64,000 nt of DNA from Aeromicrobium sp. 9AM (GTDB taxonomy: Bacteria > Actinomycetota > Actinomycetes > Propionibacteriales > Nocardioidaceae), in assembly GCF_902506105.1 (NCBI RefSeq), contig NZ_LR733303.1, positions 1,116,001-1,180,000 on the forward strand, written 5' to 3'. Below the pieces are notes generated by a model. That model made no database searches. It was not told the DNA's origin and saw only the letters and a list, made by a program, of their open reading frames with translations. Position numbers and translations under genes: made by a program. Numbering within the stretch: position 1 is the stretch's first letter; each line of letters starts with the position of its first letter. Below, one piece after another: positions 59,162-64,000 of this stretch.

Positions 59162-59167
59162 TAGACT
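59162..59167 (+). promoter_or_regulatory. -10 box of leaderless promoter for hisE
   Basis: TAGACT lies 8 nt before the hisE ATG at 59176, with no ribosome-binding site. Confidence 0.5.
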
Positions 59168-59175
59168 GCTCCGCG

Positions 59176-59439
59176 ATGAAGACCTTCGATGAACTCTTCG
59201 CCGAGCTGTCCGACAAGGCAGCCAGCCGCCCTGAGGGCTCGCGCACCGTCGCCGAGCTCGACGCCGGCGTGCACGCGATCGGCAAGAAGCTCGTCGAGGA
59301 GGCGGCCGAGTCATGGATGGCGGCAGAGCACGAAGGTGCCGAGCGGACAGCAGAAGAGCTCAGCCAGCTCATCTACCACGCCCAGGTCATGATGATCGCC
59401 AGCGGCATCACGCTCGACGACGTCTACGCGCATCTGTGA
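59176..59439 (+). CDS. hisE: phosphoribosyl-ATP pyrophosphatase
   Basis: Second step of histidine synthesis, hydrolysing PR-ATP to PR-AMP. The 87-residue all-helical protein has [20 protein letters not shown] and [14 protein letters not shown], the metal-binding acidic helices of the family. ATG 59176 fits the family and a TAGACT box; longer in-frame starts are rejected. hisE-hisG pairing is standard in actinobacteria. Confidence 0.93.
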   Translation: MKTFDELFAELSDKAASRPEGSRTVAELDAGVHAIGKKLVEEAAESWMAAEHEGAERTAEELSQLIYHAQVMMIASGITLDDVYAHL

Positions 59440-59486
59440 CGGATCGGCCCTTCGGCGCCCATCCGTGCCTCCCCATACCGTCACAG
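59434..59486 (+). promoter_or_regulatory. nested inverted repeats between hisE and hisG
   Basis: CTGTGACGG (59434-59442), which includes the hisE stop, pairs with CCGTCACAG (59478-59486). An alternative inner stem pairs ACGGAT (59439-59444) with ATCCGT (59461-59466), so the two are mutually exclusive. It could be an attenuator, a processing site or a terminator. Confidence 0.4.
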
Positions 59487-59507
59487 AACTCCTGAGAAGA
59501 GAAGTCC

Positions 59508-60353
59508 ATGCTCAAGATCGCCGTACCCAACAAGGGTGCGCTCGCCGAGTCCGCCGCGCAGATGCTGTCCGAGGCCGGCTACCACCAGCGCCGCAACGCC
59601 AAGGATCTCGTCACGCTCGACCCTGACAACGACGTCGAGTTCTTCTACCTGCGCCCACGCGACATCGCGATCTACGTGGGGGAGGGCACGCTCGACATCG
59701 GCATCACCGGCCGTGACCTGCTGCTCGACTCCGGCGCCCACGCCGCGGAGAACATCTCGCTCGGGTTCGGCGCATCGACGTTCCGCTTCGCGGCGCCGAT
59801 CGGTGCGATGTCGGCCGTCGCCGACCTCGCCGGGACGCGTATCGCCACGTCCTACCCGGGCATCGTGCAGAGCTACCTCGCCGAGCGCGGCATCAGCGCC
59901 GACGTCGTACGCCTCGACGGTGCCGTGGAGTCATCCGTACGCCTCGGGGTCGCCGACGCGATCGCGGATGTCGTCGAGACCGGCAGCACCCTCAAGCAGG
60001 CCGACCTCGAGGTCTTCGGCGAGCCGATCCTGTCGTCAGAGGCCGTGCTGATCACGCGTCAGGGCGCGCCGGAACCTGAAGGTTTTGCGGTCTTCAAGCG
60101 TCGCATCGACAGCGTCCTGGTCGCCCGGACGTACATCATGATGGACTACGACATCCGCGTCGACCAGGTCGATCGGGCCGTCGAGCTGACGCCCGGCATC
60201 GAGTCGCCGACGGTGTCGCCGCTTCATCGCGAAGGGTGGGTCGCGGTGCGCTCGATGGTGCCCCGCGACGCCGCCCAGAAGGTCATGGACGCGCTCTACG
60301 AGATCGGCGCCCGCGGCATCCTCGTGACGGACATCCTGGCGTGCCGGATCTGA
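59508..60353 (+). CDS. hisG: ATP phosphoribosyltransferase (long form)
   Basis: First, feedback-regulated step of histidine synthesis. The 281-residue HisG is the long homohexameric type. It has LKIAVPNKGALAESA at the N terminus, LDIGITGRDLLLDSG, the PRPP loop DVVETGSTLKQADL (near 157-170), and a C-terminal ACT-like regulatory domain (about 205-281). ATG 59508 follows GAGAAGAGAAG. Confidence 0.95.
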   Translation: MLKIAVPNKGALAESAAQMLSEAGYHQRRNAKDLVTLDPDNDVEFFYLRPRDIAIYVGEGTLDIGITGRDLLLDSGAHAAENISLGFGASTFRFAAPIGAMSAVADLAGTRIATSYPGIVQSYLAERGISADVVRLDGAVESSVRLGVADAIADVVETGSTLKQADLEVFGEPILSSEAVLITRQGAPEPEGFAVFKRRIDSVLVARTYIMMDYDIRVDQVDRAVELTPGIESPTVSPLHREGWVAVRSMVPRDAAQKVMDALYEIGARGILVTDILACRI

Positions 60354-60757
60354 GGACGTTCCGCCCCGGTGGCGCCCGCATCGTCGCGTACGGCGTGGGC
60401 GTCATCATGCTCGTCCTCACGGTGGTGATCGGCCTGGCTCTGCCCGACGAGATCTACTTCACGCCCGCTGAGGACGTGACGCTGTGGATCATCATCGTGG
60501 TGGTGCTCGTGCTCCTGCACGGCATCGGCCGCAGCTACGTACGTGCCGACAACGAGGGCGTTGAGGTGCTCAACGGCTACCGGCGGCATCGCATCCTGTG
60601 GTCGGACATCGAGGGCTTCGCGATGAACACCGGCGCACCCTGGCCGACGCTCGTCACGCATGATGACGAGCGGGTCATGCTGTTCGCGATCCAGGGCTCC
60701 GACGGCGCGTACGCCCGGGATGCCGTCACCTACCTGCGAAGCAGGCTGGCGGCATGA
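60341..60757 (+). CDS. PH-domain membrane protein
   Basis: A 138-residue protein with two hydrophobic segments (about residues 14-32 and 44-63) and a bacterial PH-like domain (VRADNEGVEVLNGYRRHRILWSDIEGF, cited in part: EVLNGYRRHRILW). GTG 60341 starts within the end of hisG. Genes of this type follow hisG in many actinobacteria. The role is unknown. It overlaps the next gene by ATGA. Confidence 0.78.
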   Translation: MPDLRTFRPGGARIVAYGVGVIMLVLTVVIGLALPDEIYFTPAEDVTLWIIIVVVLVLLHGIGRSYVRADNEGVEVLNGYRRHRILWSDIEGFAMNTGAPWPTLVTHDDERVMLFAIQGSDGAYARDAVTYLRSRLAA

Positions 60758-61212
60758 ACCACGACCGTACGCTGGCCAGTCCGCAGTTCCCGGGGGACGA
60801 CGGAGGCGTCGACCCGCTGCTGGCCGCGGCCTTCGGCGACGACCTGGCGGTGCTGGCCGCGTTGGCAGATGCCCGGGTGTTCGTGCCGATCATCGCCCTG
60901 CTCGGTGAGGTGCCGGCCGACGGGGACAAGAATGCCGACATGGCCGCGGTGCTGATGACCGGTGCCGACGGGAGGCAGGCTCTGCTGGCGTTCAGCAGCG
61001 TCGCGTCGATGGCGCACTGGGACGCCAACGCCAGGCCGGTGCCGATCCTGGGCCGCGACGCCGCCCGTGCGACGCTCGACGAAGGCGCAGCGGCGATGCT
61101 GCTCGACATCGCGAACCCGACGTTCACCGTGGTCGAGACCGACGATGTCGCCCATCTCGCGGCGGGTCACCGCCTGGTGCAGAGCGAGGCCGGCGCCGCC
61201 TGGCTCGCCTGA
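60754..61212 (+). CDS. SseB-like protein
   Basis: A 152-residue protein matching the N-terminal domain of SseB. It has DPLLAAAFGDDLAVLAALADA, FVPIIALLGEVPADGDKNADMA and LLAFSSVASMAHWD. The biochemical role is unknown; E. coli SseB was linked to rhodanese activity. It is coupled to the PH-domain gene and is followed at once by a very long perfect hairpin. Confidence 0.83.
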   Translation: MNHDRTLASPQFPGDDGGVDPLLAAAFGDDLAVLAALADARVFVPIIALLGEVPADGDKNADMAAVLMTGADGRQALLAFSSVASMAHWDANARPVPILGRDAARATLDEGAAAMLLDIANPTFTVVETDDVAHLAAGHRLVQSEAGAAWLA

Positions 61213-61216
61213 CCCC

Positions 61217-61281
61217 CCAAGATTTGGATCCTCATGCACCACCTGGAGGCCCCGGGTGGTGCATGAGGATCCAAATCTTGG
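61217..61281. terminator. 27-bp perfect inverted repeat between convergent genes
   Basis: The arms 61217-61243 and 61255-61281 are perfectly complementary over 27 bp around an 11-nt loop. It sits between the stops of the SseB-like (+) and ACT-GNAT (-) genes and would terminate both. Its AT-balanced sequence and perfection are unusual for this GC-rich genome, so it could also be a small mobile repeat. Confidence 0.85.
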
Positions 61282-61285
61282 CGGA

Positions 61286-62290
61286 TCAGCCGGCGGCGGA
61301 CGAGCGTACGGCCGACAGTGGCACCGTGATGTGGACGTTGCCGTCGTGCCGCTCGACCCTCGCGACGAAGCCCGCGTTGCCGACCGTGCGCAGCAGCTTG
61401 TCGTTCGACCCCTCGGTGATGAACGTCAGGCGCGCGGCTCCGTGCGACTTGGCACGGATCGCCGCCTGCTTGACCAACATCGTGCCGAGGCCCTGGCCCT
61501 GCCACGCGTCCTCGACGAGGAGCTGGAAGGTCCAGACGGAGTCGAGCACCTCCAACGCACCATGACCCACCACGTCGAGACCGACCTGTGCGACGAGCGC
61601 GACACCGGACTCCGGCGCGACGAGGCGCCGGGCCATCCGGGTCGTCATCGGCATGCGGAGCGGCACCTGGTAGCGGTCGTAGAGCGTCTCGACGCTGCAG
61701 CGCTCGTGCAGCGCCGACACCGCCTCGATGTCGGCCAGGGTGGCTTCGCGCACCATCGGCACTTGATGGTGCGCCGACGGGGAGATCAGTGGGGTGTCGT
61801 AGCCGGCGTCGCTGACGAGCGACAGCAGCGCCTGGGCCCGGGCGCGCTCGACCGACGTGAAGGGGATCGCCCGGCTGATGCGCAGCACGGTGCCGTCGCG
61901 GCGGGTCAGGTCGAGGACGTCGTGCCCGCGGTAGTCGGCGACGTCAGGGGGCTCGGTCTCGAGCAGCTCGCGGAGCACTTCCTCTGCGTCGCGGCCCTCC
62001 TCGAGCACCCGGTGCACGCCCTGCAGGTATCGCGTCGGAGCGTCGATCAGGGAGTCGTCGCTGACCCGGGTGGCCGAGACGTGGGAGCCGCCGGCCTCCT
62101 CGAACAGCTCGGCCAGCTGCACGTCGCCCCAGCCCTCAGGCGCGCTCACGATGAACTCGTCGGTCACTCCCGAGCTGGTCGGGAAGACCTGCATGCCGAG
62201 GATGTTGACGTCGGAGCGCCCGCAGGCCAGCGCGATCTCCGCCAGGATCCCCGGGCGGTCGGCCAGCGTCGTACGGATGCGCCACAACAT
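61286..62290 (-). CDS. ACT-domain plus GNAT acetyltransferase fusion
   Basis: A 334-residue protein. Residues 1-75 resemble an ACT ligand-binding domain (LWRIRTTLADRPGILAEIA, VNILGMQV). Residues about 185-325 form a GNAT acetyltransferase with the acetyl-CoA loop DAWQGQGLGTMLVKQA (near 278-293). An ACT domain on a GNAT enzyme suggests control by an amino acid, or acetylation of a regulated target; both are inference. ATG 62290 is chosen because the ACT domain begins there; a CAGGCT box lies 6 nt upstream. Confidence 0.82.
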   Translation of the reverse strand: MLWRIRTTLADRPGILAEIALACGRSDVNILGMQVFPTSSGVTDEFIVSAPEGWGDVQLAELFEEAGGSHVSATRVSDDSLIDAPTRYLQGVHRVLEEGRDAEEVLRELLETEPPDVADYRGHDVLDLTRRDGTVLRISRAIPFTSVERARAQALLSLVSDAGYDTPLISPSAHHQVPMVREATLADIEAVSALHERCSVETLYDRYQVPLRMPMTTRMARRLVAPESGVALVAQVGLDVVGHGALEVLDSVWTFQLLVEDAWQGQGLGTMLVKQAAIRAKSHGAARLTFITEGSNDKLLRTVGNAGFVARVERHDGNVHITVPLSAVRSSAAG

Positions 62291-62477
62291 GGTGCCAGCC
62301 TGACGCGCGCAGTTTTCGGCTCGGCGTCGCCCGTGTTTCGGGCAGGGAAACGTTGCGATTTTGTGGATAAACGGCCGCGCTGATATCTTGGAGGGCGAAG
62401 TGGAGGTCCACCTCCCACCTGCTTGGTCCTTGACCTTGGGGTTACGCCGGTTCACCGAGCACGACGAACCGGCCGAC

Positions 62478-62502
62478 GGCGTCATTCCTGCGGGAATACG
62501 CC
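62478..62502 (+). promoter_or_regulatory. UNCG-capped hairpin in the infC leader
   Basis: GGCGT and ATTCC (62478-62488, one bulged C) pair with GGAAT and ACGCC (62493-62502) around a TGCG loop of the stable UNCG class. It lies in the 279-nt gap before infC, which contains no other gene. Confidence 0.55.
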
Positions 62503-62524
62503 ACTGGTGGCTTCCGTTTTGTAC

Positions 62525-62565
62525 GGGGGCCATTTTTTCTTGGCCTCCCACACGATCTCAGGAGG
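62525..62565 (+). promoter_or_regulatory. mutually exclusive hairpins at the infC ribosome-binding site
   Basis: TGGCC (62541-62545) can pair with GGCCA (62528-62532) upstream around a T-rich loop. The overlapping CCTCC (62544-62548) can instead pair with GGAGG (62561-62565), the infC Shine-Dalgarno. The two folds compete for the same bases, so one leaves the ribosome-binding site open and the other closes it. Confidence 0.5.
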
Positions 62566-62569
62566 ATCC

Positions 62570-63259
62570 ATCACCACAGAGCTGCGCGTCAACGACCGAA
62601 TCCGCGTTCCCGAAGTACGCCTCGTCGGTCCTGGCGGTGAACAGGTGGGCATCGTCCGTATTGAAGATGCCCTGCGACTGGCAGCGGAAGCTGATCTCGA
62701 TCTCGTCGAGGTGGCTCCGACCGCTCGCCCGCCCGTCTGCCGTCTCATGGACTACGGCAAGTTCAAGTACGAGACCGCCCAGAAGGCACGCGAGTCACGC
62801 CGCAACCAGACCAACACCATCATCAAAGAGATGAAGTTGCGTCCGAAGATCGACCAGCACGACTACGACACCAAAAAGGGTCACGTCGTCCGATTCCTCA
62901 AGGCTGGCGACAAGGTCAAGATCACCATCATGTTCCGTGGTCGTGAGCAGCACCGCCCCGAGCTGGGCTACCGGCTGCTGCAGCGCCTGGCCGCCGACGT
63001 CGAGGATCTCGGTTTCATCGAGTCCAACGCTCGTCAGGACGGTCGCAACATGACGATGGTGCTCGGCCCGCACAAGAAGAAGTCCGAGGCCCAGGCCGAG
63101 GTCAAGGCCGAGAAGGTCAAGACCACGGCAGCCAAGGCCGCCGAGAAGGATGCCGAGGCCGCAGAGGTCAAGGCACATCGCGAGGCCGCACAAAAGACTG
63201 CAACACCCAAGAAGCCACGTCGGCGTTCTGAGAACCTCGACCCAGACATGGAGGCATAA
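62570..63259 (+). CDS. infC: translation initiation factor IF-3
   Basis: IF-3 keeps 30S subunits free and checks the start codon. The 229-residue protein begins at a rare ATC codon (62570), 4 nt after AGGAGG. The sequence [20 protein letters not shown] matches IF-3 N termini exactly from that codon. Non-standard starts on infC are the classic basis of IF-3 autoregulation. The N domain, linker and C domain ([21 protein letters not shown]) are complete. A Lys/Ala/Glu-rich tail of about 50 residues extends beyond the core. The TAA overlaps the rpmI ATG. Confidence 0.95.
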   Translation: MTTELRVNDRIRVPEVRLVGPGGEQVGIVRIEDALRLAAEADLDLVEVAPTARPPVCRLMDYGKFKYETAQKARESRRNQTNTIIKEMKLRPKIDQHDYDTKKGHVVRFLKAGDKVKITIMFRGREQHRPELGYRLLQRLAADVEDLGFIESNARQDGRNMTMVLGPHKKKSEAQAEVKAEKVKTTAAKAAEKDAEAAEVKAHREAAQKTATPKKPRRRSENLDPDMEA

Positions 63260-63453
63260 TGCCGAAGTTCAAGCCCCACTCGGGGATGAAGAAGCGCGTG
63301 AAGGTCACCGGCAGCGGCAAGCTGCGCCGGGAGCAGACCAACCGTCGCCACCTGCTCGAGGTCAAGTCCTCCTCGCGCAAGCGCCGTCTCGACGGTACGA
63401 CCGACGTTGCCAAGGCCGACGTCAAGCGCGTGAAGAAGATGCTCGGTCTCTGA
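63259..63453 (+). CDS. rpmI: 50S ribosomal protein L35
   Basis: A 64-residue basic ribosomal protein. [20 protein letters not shown] and the [13 protein letters not shown] segment are characteristic. It overlaps the infC stop by one base (TAATG), giving the conserved infC-rpmI-rplT order. Confidence 0.97.
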   Translation: MPKFKPHSGMKKRVKVTGSGKLRREQTNRRHLLEVKSSSRKRRLDGTTDVAKADVKRVKKMLGL

Positions 63454-63501
63454 CCGCACGCACACCCCCCGATCTACCGAAAAACTTGAAGGAGAACTGA
63501 G

Positions 63502-63894
63502 ATGGCACGCGTCAAGCGCTCTGTCAATGCACAGAAGAAGCGCCGCCAGACACTGGAGCGCGCTGCGGGCTACCGCGGTCAGCGTTCGCGGCTCTACCGC
63601 AAGGCCAAGGAGCAGGTCACTCACTCGCTGGTCTACAGCTACCGTGACCGCAAGGCCAAGAAGGGCGACTTCCGTCGTCTCTGGATCCAGCGCATCAACG
63701 CTGCCGTCCGTGCCGAGGGCATGACCTACAACCGCTTCATCCAGGGCCTCAAGGCCGCGGGTGTCGAGGTCGATCGCAAGATCCTCGCCGAGCTCGCCGT
63801 TCACGAGCCGGCTGCGTTCTCCGCGCTCGTCCAGACCGCGAAGGACAACCTTCCGGCTGACGTCAACGCACCCAAGGACGGCGCCGCGGCCTGA
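63502..63894 (+). CDS. rplT: 50S ribosomal protein L20
   Basis: A 130-residue ribosomal protein that binds 23S rRNA early in assembly. [31 protein letters not shown] and [13 protein letters not shown] are typical. The ATG follows AAGGAGAACTGAG. The C terminus is slightly longer than in E. coli. Confidence 0.97.
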   Translation: MARVKRSVNAQKKRRQTLERAAGYRGQRSRLYRKAKEQVTHSLVYSYRDRKAKKGDFRRLWIQRINAAVRAEGMTYNRFIQGLKAAGVEVDRKILAELAVHEPAAFSALVQTAKDNLPADVNAPKDGAAA

Positions 63895-63926
63895 CCGCGA
63901 CACCGCCCGAGCTGAACACCAACGAC

Positions 63927-64000
63927 GTGGCGAGCACGCCCGGTGAGCTCACCGTCCGGTCAGGACGCGTGAAGCGCACCCGGCGGCTCGCCACTCGTGC
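63927..64000 (+). CDS. start of a TrmH/SpoU-type rRNA methyltransferase (partial)
   Basis: From GTG 63927 the frame stays open to the window end and reads VASTPGELTVRSGRVKRTRR and on. The R.GRVKRTRRLATRA pattern resembles the N-terminal substrate-binding start of SpoU/TrmH family methyltransferases. That gene commonly follows rplT in actinobacteria. Only 24 codons are visible, and the start is uncertain. Confidence 0.5.
   Translation, partial: MASTPGELTVRSGRVKRTRRLATR

Noticed and set aside
62361-62834. Long open frame across the infC leader as a possible leader peptide gene
   Set aside because: The frame simply runs through the structured leader and out of frame into infC. Its sequence resembles no protein, and the true gene is in another frame.

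Overview
The window is a dense, high-GC stretch of a high-GC Gram-positive chromosome. Gene content and order (pdxT-yebC-ruvCAB-yajC-secDF-apt-relA; alaS-ruvX-mltG-aroE; aroC-aroK-aroB-pepQ-efp-nusB; pyrR-pyrBC-carAB-pyrF-mIHF-gmk-rpoZ-coaBC-metK-priA-fmt-rsmB; rpe-FMN riboswitch-ribDE-BA-H; hisE-hisG; infC-rpmI-rplT) are those of Actinobacteria. Many TAGGCT-like -10 boxes lie 6-8 nt before GTG or ATG starts (leaderless genes), which is also typical of the phylum. A Nocardioidaceae member such as Aeromicrobium is my best guess, but that is inference. I saw no rRNA or tRNA genes, insertion sequences, phage genes or CRISPR arrays. No gene-free stretch exceeds 300 bases.

Layout. 1-2940: a four-gene surface or secretion unit with two SipW-type signal peptidases, an LPXTG-anchored protein and a TasA-like SipW substrate. 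The second peptidase is fused in frame to its own SipW-type substrate module. 3001-7002: pdxT, yebC, a small membrane protein and ruvCAB. 7120-10186: yajC-secD-secF. 10273-13817: a small lipoprotein, apt and relA. 13854-16928: a repeat-bracketed AbiEi/DUF559-like gene, a DUF349 protein and a metallo-beta-lactamase-fold hydrolase. 16925-21499: hisS, aspS and rarA. 21518-27393: two small proteins, alaS, ruvX, mltG and aroE. 27404-32942: prepilin peptidase, aroC, aroK, aroB, pepQ, efp and nusB. 33164-34205: a lone WecG/TagA-type glycosyltransferase behind an unusual structured leader, and a small secreted or membrane protein. 34363-51130: the pyrimidine operon followed by mihF, gmk, rpoZ, coaBC, metK, priA, fmt and rsmB, with a second copy of the small lipoprotein family. 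51116-53257: a drug-efflux MFS gene and a divergent TetR gene with two operators between them. 53289-57575: rpe and the FMN-riboswitch-controlled riboflavin operon. 57616-59048: a RibD-C/DHFR-like protein and an autoregulated ArsR-SRPBCC fusion. 59176-61212: hisE, hisG, a PH-domain protein and an SseB-like protein. 61286-62290: an ACT-GNAT protein. 62570-64000: infC with an ATC start and a switch-like leader, rpmI, rplT and the first codons of a probable TrmH-type rRNA methyltransferase.

How it works together. Most of the window is housekeeping: DNA repair, Sec export, stringent response, translation, and aromatic, pyrimidine, riboflavin, CoA and SAM biosynthesis, arranged in tightly coupled operons with 4-base ATGA, GTGA or TTGA overlaps. 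The parts that stand out are the SipW cluster, the structured RNA after nusB, several intergenic palindromic repeat families, the leaderless short ORF overlapping ruvC, and the RNA control elements before pyrR, ribD and infC.
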